Below the pieces are notes generated by a model. The model ran no database searches. It saw only the letters and a list, made by a program, of their open reading frames with translations, and had not been told where the DNA came from. DNA of 64,000 nt, taken from Microbispora bryophytorum. GTDB lineage: Bacteria; Actinomycetota; Actinomycetes; Streptosporangiales; Streptosporangiaceae. Shown here one piece after another: positions 34,300 to 43,777 of the stretch; within the stretch, counting starts at the first letter, position 1, and each line of letters opens with the position of its first letter. The position numbers and the translations under genes are program-made. The DNA lies in assembly GCF_006874465.1 (NCBI RefSeq), contig NZ_VIRL01000001.1:62001-126000 (forward strand), written 5' to 3'.

Positions 34300-35019
34300 G
34301 TGGGTGCATATGTCCTGGTCGCAGAGGACGACACGAAGCAGGCCGAGCTCATCCGCCGCTACCTGGAACGGGAGGGCCACGAGGTCGTCGCCGTCCACGA
34401 CGGCCGCGCGGCCCTGGAGTCGGTACGCCGGCGGGCCCCCGACCTGATGGTGCTCGACGTGATGATGCCCAAGGTCGACGGACTGGACGTCTGCCGCATC
34501 CTGCGCGCCGAGTCGGACCTCCCGGTGCTGATGCTGACCGCCCGTTCCACCGAGGACGACCTGCTGCTCGGCCTCGACCTCGGCGCGGACGACTACATGA
34601 CCAAGCCGTACAGCCCGCGCGAGCTGATGGCGCGCGTCCGCACGCTGCTCAGGCGTGCCCGCGCCGTCGCCGCGCCGGCCCGGCCGCCCGCGCCGGTGCT
34701 GAGGGCCGGCGCCCTGGTCGTCGACCCGGACCGCCACGAGGTCAGCGTGGACGGCGTGCCCGTCGAGTGCACCCCCGGCGAGTTCGCGGTGCTGGAGCTG
34801 CTGGTCAGCGAGCCGGGACGGGTGTTCACCCGCGAGCAGATCCTCGCCCGGCTGCACGGGTTCGACCGCTACATCACCTCGCGCACCGTGGACGTCCACG
34901 TGATGAACCTCCGCCGGAAGATCGAGCCCACGCCGCGCCGTCCCGTACGGCTCCTCACCGTCTACGGGGTGGGCTACAAGCTCGCCGACGACCGGCGGGA
35001 CCCGCGCGATGCGGGGTGA
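34300..35019 (+). CDS. OmpR family response regulator
   Basis: A 239-residue regulator. The receiver domain (1-115) has the acidic pair EDD near residue 8, phospho-acceptor Asp in LMVLDVMMP, conserved Thr in MLTAR and Lys in MTKPYSPREL. The C-terminal winged helix (135-232) is of OmpR type (CTPGEFAVLELLVSEPGRVFTREQI ... RTVDVHVMNLRRKIE ... TVYGVGYKL). GTG 34300 is chosen because a TAGTAT -10 box at 34286-34291 sits 8 nt upstream, implying a leaderless transcript; the longer upstream frame crosses the promoter. The histidine kinase gene overlaps its end. Confidence 0.92.
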   Translation: MGAYVLVAEDDTKQAELIRRYLEREGHEVVAVHDGRAALESVRRRAPDLMVLDVMMPKVDGLDVCRILRAESDLPVLMLTARSTEDDLLLGLDLGADDYMTKPYSPRELMARVRTLLRRARAVAAPARPPAPVLRAGALVVDPDRHEVSVDGVPVECTPGEFAVLELLVSEPGRVFTREQILARLHGFDRYITSRTVDVHVMNLRRKIEPTPRRPVRLLTVYGVGYKLADDRRDPRDAG

Positions 35020-36898
35020 CGTGCCGCTGCACCGCAGCCTGCTGCTGCGGCTGCTCGCGGTGTCCGTCCTGGTGTCGGTCTGCTCGATCGCGGCGACGGC
35101 CTGGCTGACCGCGCGGAGCACCACCGTGGCGATCAGGCAGGAACAGGGACAGGCGCTCACCGACGACGCCCGCACGTACGACACCCTGCTCGGCTACGCG
35201 GCCACCCATCCCGGCTGGGACGGCGCGGGGGACGTCGTGCGGGGGCTGGCCCGCGACACCGGTCGCCGCGTCACGATCACCACGGAGCAGCGCGTGCCGC
35301 TCGTGGACTCCGACGCCGGGCCGCCCGCGACGCTGCCCGCCCGGCCGACCGCGTCGATCGACCCGCTGCACGTGGACACGGTCCTGGCGGCCGCGTCCGG
35401 TTCGTCCCTGACGGCCGGATCCGATGCCCTGCTGCCGCAGGGCGACCTTCTGGCGGCCGTGACCGACCACATCGACCCGCGCGCCGTGGGCCCCTTCCTG
35501 CTGCCGCGCAAGGAACGTGACACCCTGCGCGTCGCCGCCGAACGGCGTGCCGCCTGCCTGCGCAGCGGCTTCGGCGCCGTCGCCACGATCGCCTACAGCC
35601 CGAGCGGACGGCCCGTGCTCGACACCCGGGGCGCGCGCCCATACTCCGAGACCCGGTGCCCGAGCACCGTCCTCGACCGGCCGACCGCCACCGAGGCCAA
35701 GGCCCTCGCGGCGCTGCAGAAGCTCGTCGACAGCTGCCTGGAGCGGCGGCACGAGTCGCACGTGCGGCTCAACCTCGACTTCACCTGGACGCGGTTGCCC
35801 GCGGCCGTTCCCGCCCAGACGGCGGCGGACGACGCCCCCCGCGGCAACGTCGTCCCGGAATGCGTCACCGGCAGCCGCCGCGAGCAGCTCGCGCCGTACG
35901 TCGCCCCGCCCGCGCTGCTCTTCCTCAGCAGCCGCGGTGGCGGCGACATCTCGACCGTCTTCGACCTGTCGCCGGAGAACCGGACCCGCATCGCCGGAGT
36001 GGCCGCCCTCGTGCTGCTGATCACCGTGACCGCCAGCGTCATGGCCGGAACCCGGTTGAGCCGCCCCCTGCGGGCGCTCACCGACGCCGTACGGAACATG
36101 GAGGAAGGGCGCGCCGCCCGCGCCGAGGTCAGGGGGAAGGACGAGATCGGCAGGCTCGCCGCGGCCTTCAATGCCATGGCCGAGCGGCGCGAGCGGCTGG
36201 AAGAGCTGCGCAAGGCGATGGTCGGCGACGTCGCCCACGAGCTGCGGACGCCGCTGAGCAACATCCGCGGCTGGCTGGAGGCCGCCCAGGACGGGCTCGC
36301 CGACCCCGATCCGGAACTCGTGTCGTCGCTACTGGAGGAGGCCCTGCTGCTCCAGCACGTCATCGACGACCTCCAGGACCTGGCGGTGGCCGACGCGGGC
36401 GAGCTGAGAGTGCACGCCGAGCCGGTCGACGTGGCCGATCTGCTGGCCCAGGTCGCGACCGCGCACCGGGGCGGCGCGGAGACGGCCGGCGTCACGCTGC
36501 TGACGCAGGCCGACGGCCGCCTCCAGTTGGTCGCCGACCCCGTGCGGCTGCGCCAGGCGGTGGGCAACCTCGTCTCGAACGCCGTACGGCACACCCCGCC
36601 CGGCGGCACCGTACGCCTGCAGGCCCGCCGCGCGGACGGCGACGTGGCGATCGACGTGACCGACACGGGCAGCGGGATCGCGCCCGCCGACCTCCCGCTG
36701 GTCTTCGAGAGGTTCTGGCGGGTGGAGAAGTCACGCAGCAGGCGCAGCGGAGGCAGCGGGCTCGGCCTGCCCATCGCCCGCAAGCTCGCCGAGGCCCACG
36801 GAGGGTCGCTCAGCGCCACGAGCGTCGTCGGCGAAGGTTCGACCTTCACGCTCCGACTCCCCGCCCACGGTCACGCCTGGGAGAGCAGCGAGGCGTAG
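35009..36898 (+). CDS. membrane sensor histidine kinase
   Basis: A 629-residue kinase. A first membrane helix (about 10-32) is followed by about 290 residues outside the cell with six or more Cys (AACLRSG, RCPSTV, DSCLERR, PECVTG), a second membrane helix near 330, HAMP (about 350-400), the H-box VAHELRTPLSNIRG with His near 410, and an HATPase with GNLVSNAVRHTP near 517 and DTGSGIAPADL. The Cys-rich sensor could pair with the Cys-rich lipoprotein next door. ATG 35009 overlaps the response regulator stop by 11 nt. Confidence 0.92.
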   Translation: MRGDVPLHRSLLLRLLAVSVLVSVCSIAATAWLTARSTTVAIRQEQGQALTDDARTYDTLLGYAATHPGWDGAGDVVRGLARDTGRRVTITTEQRVPLVDSDAGPPATLPARPTASIDPLHVDTVLAAASGSSLTAGSDALLPQGDLLAAVTDHIDPRAVGPFLLPRKERDTLRVAAERRAACLRSGFGAVATIAYSPSGRPVLDTRGARPYSETRCPSTVLDRPTATEAKALAALQKLVDSCLERRHESHVRLNLDFTWTRLPAAVPAQTAADDAPRGNVVPECVTGSRREQLAPYVAPPALLFLSSRGGGDISTVFDLSPENRTRIAGVAALVLLITVTASVMAGTRLSRPLRALTDAVRNMEEGRAARAEVRGKDEIGRLAAAFNAMAERRERLEELRKAMVGDVAHELRTPLSNIRGWLEAAQDGLADPDPELVSSLLEEALLLQHVIDDLQDLAVADAGELRVHAEPVDVADLLAQVATAHRGGAETAGVTLLTQADGRLQLVADPVRLRQAVGNLVSNAVRHTPPGGTVRLQARRADGDVAIDVTDTGSGIAPADLPLVFERFWRVEKSRSRRSGGSGLGLPIARKLAEAHGGSLSATSVVGEGSTFTLRLPAHGHAWESSEA

Positions 36899-37081
36899 GC
36901 GCCGGAGTGCTGTCGCCCGGACATGAAGGAGACGACTGCTTGACGAACGCGCCGCGGGTGTAGCTGCCGCGCTGGGCAGCCGCACGCCCCGGCACGGTGA
37001 CGCCTGCGCTGAGCCCGCGCCTGGTCATGCCGGCGACCCAGTCACTATCACGCGGCCCTCCCGTCCTCGTAGGGTCTGTTC

Positions 37082-37643
37082 ATGCTCCTGTGGATCAATG
37101 GCCCCTTCGGCGGCGGCAAGACGCAGGCCGCTCACGAGATCCAGCGGAGGCTACCCGGCAGCGTCATCTGCGACCCCGAACATGTCGGGTTCGGCCTACA
37201 TCGGATGATGCCCCCGCTTTTGCGCGGAGATTTTCAAGACCTTCCGGCCTGGCGGCAAGGCGTGTACGAGGTGCTGGACCTGGCGGCGGCCGGCTCAGGG
37301 AGCGCGGCCATGACGTCCGGCACTTCGCGCTACTAGCCGACCGCGAGACGGTACTGCGACGGCTCCGCGAGCGCGATTTCGGCATGTTGTGCAGTTCATC
37401 GCGGGAAAGGACGCCCCGTTGCGCCGCGAGAGCTTCGCCGTAGCGAAACTCGACCTCTGCCTGGAGCGCCTGCGCGAGGAGGAGTTTGCCGAGCATGTAT
37501 GGACCGATCGCCTCATGATCCCGCAGGTCGCCGACCGCATCGCCGCCTCGGCCGGACTGACCCTGACCCCGAACACGGACAACGCACTACGAGGGCGCCT
37601 GCGCCAAGCCTGGACAGGGATCAAGCACATCCGGTTCGACTGA
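37082..37643 (+). pseudogene. frameshifted P-loop ATPase/kinase-like gene
   Basis: The reading frame is broken twice. Frame one gives MLLWINGPFGGGKTQAAHEI (Walker A GPFGGGKT) to about 37293. A second frame continues with LRERGHDVRHFALLADRETVLRRLRERDFG. A third resumes near 37385 with QFIAGKDAPLRRESFAVAKL and runs to the stop at 37643. Joined, they would make a protein of about 187 residues resembling small AAA/chloramphenicol-phosphotransferase-like NTPases of actinomycetes. Sequencing error is an alternative, but two separate shifts favour real decay. Confidence 0.75.
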
Positions 37644-37758
37644 GTGCCTCCGGCGGGGGACTCGGCGGAAGGCGTGCTGCGACCTGCGAGGATGGAGGGA
37701 CCGGTGAGTCTTTCGGCGACGCCGGTAATCCAGATGGGCCCTCCGAACACTTCTTAGC

Positions 37759-38271
37759 GTGGACGATCCCGAAGAACGATTCACCGATCTTTACGACCAG
37801 CACTATCGGAACGTTCTGGGCTATGCCCTGCTGCGCGCCGAGCCTGCGCTGGCGGAAGACGTGGCAAGCGAGACGTTCCTGGTCGCCTGGCGGCGTTGGG
37901 ACGACATACCCGAGCCGCCGTTGCCGTGGTTGCTCGGCGTCACCAGGAACCTGCTGCGCAACCAGCGCGTCAAGCGGCTCCGCAGTGACGAACTGGTCAC
38001 CCGGCTCGCTCAGCTGAGCACGTTCGCCGACGGAGACGTCGCCGAACGCGTGGCCGACCGGCAAGAGGCACTCGCCGTACTCGCCGGCCTGCGGGAACAG
38101 GACATCGAGGCGGTCGTCCTGGCCAGTTGGTACGGCCTCACACCCGCGCAGGCGGCGGAGGTCGCGGGCTGCTCGGCCCGCACCTACAACGTCCGTCTCC
38201 ACCGTGCACGCCGCCGGCTCGCGAACGCGCTTCGCCCGCATCCCCCGCTGACCTTCCAGGAGCAGGCATGA
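37759..38271 (+). CDS. ECF-type RNA polymerase sigma factor
   Basis: A 170-residue sigma-70 family protein. Region 2 is FTDLYDQHYRNVLGYALLRAEPALAEDVASETFLVAWRR, followed by PPLPWLLGVTRNLLRNQ. Region 4 is a helix-turn-helix (LTPAQAAEVAGCSARTYNVRLHRARRRL). GTG 37759 has no ribosome site; a leaderless start is possible. Its stop overlaps the start of the next gene (ATGA), which encodes its membrane partner. Confidence 0.9.
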   Translation: MDDPEERFTDLYDQHYRNVLGYALLRAEPALAEDVASETFLVAWRRWDDIPEPPLPWLLGVTRNLLRNQRVKRLRSDELVTRLAQLSTFADGDVAERVADRQEALAVLAGLREQDIEAVVLASWYGLTPAQAAEVAGCSARTYNVRLHRARRRLANALRPHPPLTFQEQA

Positions 38272-39536
38272 ACGACGAAGACTCTGTGAACGAACTGATC
38301 GCCACGCTGCGTCCCGACTCGCTCACCGAGGAGGCGCACCGGCGACGACGCTCCGCGGACCTCGCCCAGGCGTTCCGGACGCCCCGCGCCCCTCACCACA
38401 CCCGGAGATTTCCCATGCCCCAGCGTCGCCCCCTTTATCTGATCACCGGTACGGCCGTGGCGGGGCTCGCCGCCGCCGCGATCATCGTCCCTCAGGTCCT
38501 CTCAGGCGACTCCTCGCCACTCGCGATCTCCGCCGGCGAAAGCCCCGGCGGCGTCGGCGGCGTCGGTGGCGTCGGTGGCGAGGCCTTCCGAAGCACCGAT
38601 ACGTCCACCACCACCGTGAACACCCGGACAGTCCTGCTCGCCGCGGCCAAGGTGTCCACCGAGGAACCGGCCGGCTCAGGCAAGTTCTGGTACTCGCGGG
38701 TGCGTACCACCCAACTGGTCCGAGTGGCCCCGGACGAGTACGCGGCCAAGATCAAGAAACTGCTGGCCGAGCAGGACGCCAAGAAGGAGGAGCTGAAGAA
38801 CAAGCCGGACGAACTCAATGCCGCGATGAAGGAGTTCGACAAGAAGGTCCATGAGCTGAAGACCACAAGACTGCCGTACGCCGCAAGCCGTTCGGAGACC
38901 ACCGACACCTGGCGCTCGCTCGGCGGCGCCGCCGGCCGCCGGGTGACCGGCCTGGACATGAAGATCGCATTCGCGACTCCGGCCGATGAGGCGAAGTGGA
39001 AGCAAGCCGGTTCGCCGCGCCTGGCCGACGACCCCTCCGGCTCTCGGGAAACCCTGCCCACCGGCGTGGTGTCGATCGACAACCCCAGCTTGACCTGGTC
39101 GAACGTCGCGAAGCTGCCGACCGACAAGCAGGGGTTGAAGGACAGGCTGCTGAGCCTGCATGAGAAGAGCCCTGCCAGTGGCAAGAAGCAGCTCGCCGAC
39201 TACCTGTGGCAGACAGGCGCCGATCTGCTGACCGCGCCGATCACGCCAGGAACCAGGGCCGCCCTGTACCAGGTGCTGGCCGACTCGGCGTCCGGGCTGA
39301 AGTCGAGCACTGGAGTAACCGACGCACTCGGCCGCACCGGCGTCGCCCTCGACACGACGGGACCGGACGACGCCGGCGAGGCCGGCAGGATCACCTACCG
39401 CCTGATCTTCGACGACAAGACCGGCAAGGCGCTGGAGCTCGACGTCATCGAGGCGGGGACCGCCATGCCCCTGCTCCAGCAGACGTTCGAGACCACCGGC
39501 TACGTCGACGCCCTCGGGGACACCCCGGCGCAGTGA
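38268..39536 (+). CDS. CU044_5270-family membrane protein, partner of the ECF sigma factor
   Basis: A 422-residue protein. A cytoplasmic N terminus of about 55 residues, rich in Arg and suited to sigma binding, is followed by one membrane helix (LYLITGTAVAGLAAAAIIV). A Gly/Val repeat (GGVGGVGGVGG) leads to a large extracellular domain with a Lys/Glu-rich helical hairpin (about 155-205). Its architecture is that of the CU044_5270 family usually found beside ECF sigma factors, so an anti-sigma or regulatory role is inferred. ATG 38268 follows aggag and overlaps the sigma stop. Confidence 0.8.
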   Translation: MNDEDSVNELIATLRPDSLTEEAHRRRRSADLAQAFRTPRAPHHTRRFPMPQRRPLYLITGTAVAGLAAAAIIVPQVLSGDSSPLAISAGESPGGVGGVGGVGGEAFRSTDTSTTTVNTRTVLLAAAKVSTEEPAGSGKFWYSRVRTTQLVRVAPDEYAAKIKKLLAEQDAKKEELKNKPDELNAAMKEFDKKVHELKTTRLPYAASRSETTDTWRSLGGAAGRRVTGLDMKIAFATPADEAKWKQAGSPRLADDPSGSRETLPTGVVSIDNPSLTWSNVAKLPTDKQGLKDRLLSLHEKSPASGKKQLADYLWQTGADLLTAPITPGTRAALYQVLADSASGLKSSTGVTDALGRTGVALDTTGPDDAGEAGRITYRLIFDDKTGKALELDVIEAGTAMPLLQQTFETTGYVDALGDTPAQ

Positions 39537-39672
39537 TCGCGGTCTGATCGTGGACTCGTCCGAGGTCATGGCTGCGCGGGCCTGACACGGAAGCGAGCGG
39601 ACGGCCGGGGCTCCTCGCCGGGACCGCGTATGTTAGCAATGACTACAAATTCCATTCGGTCTGGAGGCGACC

Positions 39673-40275
39673 ATGGCCGGGGGACGACCGCGTACCTTCG
39701 ACAGCGACGCGGCCCTCGATGGGGCGATGGAGGTGTTCTGGCGCCAGGGTTACGAGGGCACCGGGATTTCCGACCTGCTCAAGGCGATGGGCATCAGCAA
39801 TGCGCCCAGCCTCTACAACGCCTTCGGCAACAAGGAGCAGTTGTTCCGTAAGGTGCTCGACCGATACGCCGACGGCCCCGCCCGCTACATCCGCGAGGCG
39901 TTCGCGGAGCCGACGGCACGTGCGGCCGTGGAAGCCCTCCTGCACGGCGCCGCTGACGCGACGACCGAGCCCGGCCATCCACGCGGGTGCATCACCGTGC
40001 AGGGCGGCTTGGCCTGCTCGCCCGGCGCGGAGGCTGCACGCGATGAACTGACGATGCGCAGGGCGGCCGGAGAGGCGGCCCTGCGGGAACGACTGCAGCA
40101 GGCGGGCAGAAGCGGTGAGCTTCCGGACGGCAGCGATCCCGAACGTCTGGCGCGCTACTTCACCACCATCTACCAGGGCATAGCCGTCCAGGCGGCCGGT
40201 GGCACGCCGCGAGAGCAACTTCACCAGATCGTGGACATGGCCATGACCGTCTGGCCGCAGCGGCCCGGCGCCTGA
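39673..40275 (+). CDS. TetR/AcrR family transcriptional regulator
   Basis: A 200-residue regulator. The N-terminal helix-turn-helix (RTFDSDAALDGAMEVFWRQGYEGTGISDLLKAMGISNAPSLYNAFGNKEQLFRKVLDRY) is a standard TetR domain. The C-terminal ligand domain includes the GCITVQGGLACS segment typical of the AcrR/YbiH-like branch that controls SDR and nitroreductase genes. ggagg precedes ATG 39673. It most likely binds the palindrome at 40472-40495 ahead of the SDR gene. Confidence 0.9.
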   Translation: MAGGRPRTFDSDAALDGAMEVFWRQGYEGTGISDLLKAMGISNAPSLYNAFGNKEQLFRKVLDRYADGPARYIREAFAEPTARAAVEALLHGAADATTEPGHPRGCITVQGGLACSPGAEAARDELTMRRAAGEAALRERLQQAGRSGELPDGSDPERLARYFTTIYQGIAVQAAGGTPREQLHQIVDMAMTVWPQRPGA

Positions 40276-40445
40276 CGGTGGCCCCACCGCCCGTGTGCGG
40301 CGGATCCAGCCGGCGATCACCCTCCGCGCACGAGTAACAGGCGCGAGCGGCGCCAGATACGCCCGGACGCGGGCCGGGCTGCTGCGCCGCCTTTGATGAC
40401 GCCGTCCGTCGCTCGCGGGCGGCAGGTACCAGGCATCCCTTCCGG

Positions 40446-40495
40446 TTGACACGCGCTCCTCGCCGAGGCTAGTTTTTTAGTGCTCGATAAAAAAC
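40446..40495 (+). promoter_or_regulatory. promoter with overlapping TetR-type operator
   Basis: TTGACA (40446-40451) and TAGTTT (40470-40475) are spaced by 18 nt. A perfect palindrome overlaps the -10 box: GTTTTTTA (40472-40479) and TAAAAAAC (40488-40495) with an 8-nt centre. Its position would let a TetR dimer block the SDR-F420-hydrolase operon. AT content here is far above the surroundings. Confidence 0.65.
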
Positions 40496-40518
40496 ATTCG
40501 GACGTAAGGAGTCGCCCC

Positions 40519-41268
40519 ATGGGACAGCTCGACGGCAAGACGGCCATCGTGACCGGAGGAACCAGCGGAATCGGCCTGGCCACCGCAGAGCGCTTCGCAG
40601 CGGAGGGCGCGCACGTCTTCGTCACCGGCCGCCGCCAGGACGCACTCGACGCCGCGGTGGCCCAGATCGGCCGCAATGCGACCGGCGTACGAGGCGACGT
40701 CGCCGATCTGGCCGACCTCGACCGGCTCTATGCCGCTGTCGCCCAGCAGAACCGGCGCATCGACGTGCTCTACGCCAATGCGGGAGGCGGCGAGTTCGCC
40801 ACTTTGGAGCAGGTCACCGAGAAGCACTTCGACCAGACCTTCGGCACCAACACCAAGGGCGTGCTCTTCACCGTCCAGAAGGCACTGCCGCTGCTCAACG
40901 ACGGCGCCTCGATCATCCTGCAGTCATCCAACGCCGGCACCCTCGGCAATGAGGCGTTCGGCGTGTACGCGGCGTCCAAGGCGGCCGTACGCTCCTTCGC
41001 CCGCACCTGGGCGGCCGAACTCAAGGGTCGATCGATCCGGGTCAACGCCGTCAGCCCCGGCACGATCGACACCCCCGGCATCGACGGCCTCGCTCCCGAC
41101 CAGGAGGGAGCCGACCAGCTCAAGTCCTACATGGCCGGCACGATCCCGATGGGCCGTGTCGGACGGCCGGACGAGGTGGCCAGTGCCGTTCTCTTCCTCG
41201 CCTCGGACCAGAGCACCTTCATCACCGGCATCGAGCTCTTCGTCGACGGCGGCCGTAACCAGATCTAG
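40519..41268 (+). CDS. short-chain dehydrogenase/reductase (SDR)
   Basis: A 249-residue classical SDR. The NAD(P) motif is TGGTSGIG (about 12-19), NAGG follows the fourth strand, and the catalytic Ser (QSSNAG) and YAASK (Tyr/Lys) are present. The C-terminal VNAVSPGTIDTPG and FITGIELFVDGG are typical. Substrate unknown. ATG 40519 follows aaggag. It is the first gene behind the palindromic operator and is followed by F420-oxidoreductase and hydrolase genes. Confidence 0.92.
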   Translation: MGQLDGKTAIVTGGTSGIGLATAERFAAEGAHVFVTGRRQDALDAAVAQIGRNATGVRGDVADLADLDRLYAAVAQQNRRIDVLYANAGGGEFATLEQVTEKHFDQTFGTNTKGVLFTVQKALPLLNDGASIILQSSNAGTLGNEAFGVYAASKAAVRSFARTWAAELKGRSIRVNAVSPGTIDTPGIDGLAPDQEGADQLKSYMAGTIPMGRVGRPDEVASAVLFLASDQSTFITGIELFVDGGRNQI

Positions 41269-41326
41269 GCACCGGCCTCAGCCCGCCTGCCGGACTGTCA
41301 CTTTCACGGATGAAGGCACACGGCAC

Positions 41327-42184
41327 ATGCAACTGGGTCGAACAGGTATTTGGAGTATCGAGCTGCGGATGGCCGATCCGCACGAGATCGGCGACGCCGC
41401 CGCCGAGCTCGATGAACTGGGCTGGGGCGCATTGTGGATACCGGGTCTGGGCGGCGGTGACATCCTCGGCGACTCGGAACGTCTGCTGCGGGCCACCCGC
41501 AACACGATGGTGGCTGTCGGGGTCGCGAGTATCTGGCGTCATCAAGCCGCCGACATGGCGGCAGGACACGCGCGCCTGCAGAGCACCTACGGCCGTCGGC
41601 ACCTGCTCGGCCTCGGCGTCAGCGACCCGGCAGCAGCCCGAAGCGCGGGACAGCCGTATCGGCCCCTGGCCGACATGACCGCCTACCTGGACAGACTCGA
41701 ACAAGCTCCAGCGCCGGTGCCCGCGGGCGAGCGAGTCATGGCGGCACTCGGCCCCAAGATGACCGAGCTGGCGGGACAACGCACCGCGGGCGTACACCCG
41801 TTCATGGTCACCCCGGAGTACACGGCCGCAGCGCGCGAGCAGCTGGGTGACGGGCCGGTCATCGCGCCGTACCAGGCCGTCGTCCTCGAAGAGGATCCCG
41901 GCAAGGCCCGCGCCGCCGCACGCGACTTCCTGAGCGTGTTCCTCGGCATGGACCATTACGCGCGAAACCTGCGCCGCCAGGGGTTCACCGACGACGACCT
42001 CGCCCACGGCGGGAGCGATCGTCTCATCGACAGCGTCGTGGCCTGGGGCGACATCGAGGCCATCGGCACGCGCATCCGCGCACACCACCAAGCCGGAGCC
42101 GACCATGTCTGCCTGCACGTCGTGGGCGCAGCCTCGGCGATGCCCCTGCCCGAGTGGCGAAGGCTGGCGCCGCTCGCCTCCTGA
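41327..42184 (+). CDS. LLM class F420-dependent oxidoreductase (TIGR03620-like)
   Basis: A 285-residue TIM-barrel enzyme of the luciferase-like monooxygenase superfamily, branch using coenzyme F420. Landmarks are GRTGIWSIELR at the N terminus, LDELGWGALWIPGLGGGD, RHLLGLGVSDP, and the barrel end AGADHVCLHVVG. It would carry out an F420-dependent redox step on an unknown substrate. ATG 41327 gives the usual start for this subfamily. It shares the operon with the SDR and the alpha/beta hydrolase. Confidence 0.86.
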   Translation: MQLGRTGIWSIELRMADPHEIGDAAAELDELGWGALWIPGLGGGDILGDSERLLRATRNTMVAVGVASIWRHQAADMAAGHARLQSTYGRRHLLGLGVSDPAAARSAGQPYRPLADMTAYLDRLEQAPAPVPAGERVMAALGPKMTELAGQRTAGVHPFMVTPEYTAAAREQLGDGPVIAPYQAVVLEEDPGKARAAARDFLSVFLGMDHYARNLRRQGFTDDDLAHGGSDRLIDSVVAWGDIEAIGTRIRAHHQAGADHVCLHVVGAASAMPLPEWRRLAPLAS

Positions 42185-42235
42185 CGCCGAGCAGGCCGGC
42201 ATGACATTCGACCTCCTCCAGAAAGGTTTCCCTCC

Positions 42236-43273
42236 ATGAACCCCGACAGTGAAAACGAAAGATTCAGCAGGCGATGGCTGCTCGGGACCGCAGCAGTCGG
42301 CGCCGCTGCCATGCCGTTCCTGACCGGAGGCACATCGCAGGCCCTCGCCCGGTCGACGGGCGGGAAGCCCACGCCCGCCACCCGCCTGCCCGGCCTGCCG
42401 AAGGGCTTCTGGAAGACCTTCACCAGCCGGTACGTCGACGTCGACGGGCTGCGGCTGCACGCGGTGACCGGCGGGGATGGCCCGCCGGTGCTGTTCATCG
42501 GCGGCTGGCCGCAGACGTGGTACGCCTGGCGGAACGTACTGCCCGCCTTCACACGGGACTTCAGCGTCGTCGCGATCGACTCCCGCGGAGTGGGCCTGTC
42601 GGCCAAACCCGCGTCGGGCTATGACTCGGGCACCCTCGCCAACGACTCGGTGAAGCTCATGAGAGCCCTGGGCCACAAACGTTTCGCCCTCGTCACCCAC
42701 GACGTGGGTGCCTGGACGGGTTACGCGCTCGCCTCGGACCACCCGACGGCCGTGGACCGGTTCGTGGCCATGGAGACGATCACTCCTGGTCTCACCGAAC
42801 CCGGCGCCCTGCTGATCCCGGGACAGCTGAACAACCTGCTGTGGCACTTCCCGTTCAATCGCGTCGACGGCATCAACGAACAACTGGTGCGGGGCCGGGA
42901 GGACCTCTACTTCAGGTACCAGTTCGCGTCCAAGGGCACGACGCCCACCTCGATGCCACCGGTCGCCGTTCAGGTCTACGTCGACGCGCTCAAGTCGAGC
43001 CCGCAGGCGCTGCGCAGCAGTTTCGAGTTCTACCGCGCCATCGACGAGATCATCGCCCAGAACACCGAGCGCAAGAAGACCAAGCTCAAGATGCCGGTCC
43101 TCGCCGTCGCGGGCGAGCGAGCCGTCGGCACCGGCGTGGAGACGGAGATGCGGGCCGTCGCGACGCACGTCAGCAGCGTGATCATCCCCGGCGCCGGTCA
43201 CTTCCTCATGGACGAGAACCCCGATCAGGTGATCGCGGCCCTCAAGCCCTTCCTCGCGCCCTACCGGGGCTGA
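42236..43273 (+). CDS. Tat-exported alpha/beta hydrolase (epoxide hydrolase-like)
   Basis: A 345-residue protein with a twin-arginine signal (SRRWLLGTAAVGAAAMPFL, residues 11-29). The hydrolase core has FIGGWPQTWYAWR (oxyanion loop), nucleophile elbow THDVGAW with Asp as nucleophile as in epoxide hydrolases and dehalogenases, and the catalytic His in GAGHFLMDE. Export makes an external substrate likely. gaaaggtttccctcc precedes ATG 42236. It is the last gene of the TetR-controlled operon. Confidence 0.87.
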   Translation: MNPDSENERFSRRWLLGTAAVGAAAMPFLTGGTSQALARSTGGKPTPATRLPGLPKGFWKTFTSRYVDVDGLRLHAVTGGDGPPVLFIGGWPQTWYAWRNVLPAFTRDFSVVAIDSRGVGLSAKPASGYDSGTLANDSVKLMRALGHKRFALVTHDVGAWTGYALASDHPTAVDRFVAMETITPGLTEPGALLIPGQLNNLLWHFPFNRVDGINEQLVRGREDLYFRYQFASKGTTPTSMPPVAVQVYVDALKSSPQALRSSFEFYRAIDEIIAQNTERKKTKLKMPVLAVAGERAVGTGVETEMRAVATHVSSVIIPGAGHFLMDENPDQVIAALKPFLAPYRG

Positions 43274-43310
43274 AACCAGGTCATGGCGGCACCAGCGCAA
43301 CGCCCAGGCG

Positions 43311-43745
43311 CTAGCGGGGTGCGGCGAGAACGTCCCGGAGTACGTTCTCCAGCGTGATGCGGGCCAGCTCGTGCCTCAGCGTCTCCTCGACGCCCTCGTA
43401 GATGCCCTGCATCGCCGGCTGGATGCCGTAACCGATCACGCAGTCCTGATCGGGTGTGGCGCGGTGCATCGCGAACAGCGGACCGGGTTCGACCGCCTCG
43501 TACACGTCGAGCAGCGTGATCGACTCCAGCTCGCGTGCGAGCGCCCAGCCCGCGCCCAAGCCGCGCCGGGACTCGACGAGCCCTGCCTTGCGAAGCTCGG
43601 CGAGCAGTCGCCTGATCACCACGGGATTGGTGTTCGCGCTGGTCGCGATCTGCTCGGAGGTGGCGACCTCATGGCCCTGGCGCTGGTAGAGGCCGATCCA
43701 GGCCAGCGCGTGGGCGGCGATGGTCAACCTGCTGTTGGCGCTCAT
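43311..43745 (-). CDS. Rrf2 family transcriptional regulator
   Basis: A 144-residue winged-helix regulator: NSRLTIAAHALAWIGL ... VATSEQIATSANTNPVVIRRLLAELRKAGLVESRRGLGAGWALARELESITLLDVYEAVE is the Rrf2 core. Only one Cys (DQDCVIGYG) is present, so it lacks the three-Cys Fe-S cluster of IscR/NsrR and may use a thiol switch as YwnA/CymR-like members do. It is divergent from an SDR gene with inverted repeats between. Confidence 0.9.
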   Translation of the reverse strand: MSANSRLTIAAHALAWIGLYQRQGHEVATSEQIATSANTNPVVIRRLLAELRKAGLVESRRGLGAGWALARELESITLLDVYEAVEPGPLFAMHRATPDQDCVIGYGIQPAMQGIYEGVEETLRHELARITLENVLRDVLAAPR

Positions 43746-43777
43746 GAGCCCTCACTCCCTCAGCCGTAACGCATCAT

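Noticed and set aside
36899-37081. Possible small ORF (ATG AAG GAG ACG ACT GCT TGA) after the histidine kinase
   Set aside because: Six codons only; no conservation argument available.
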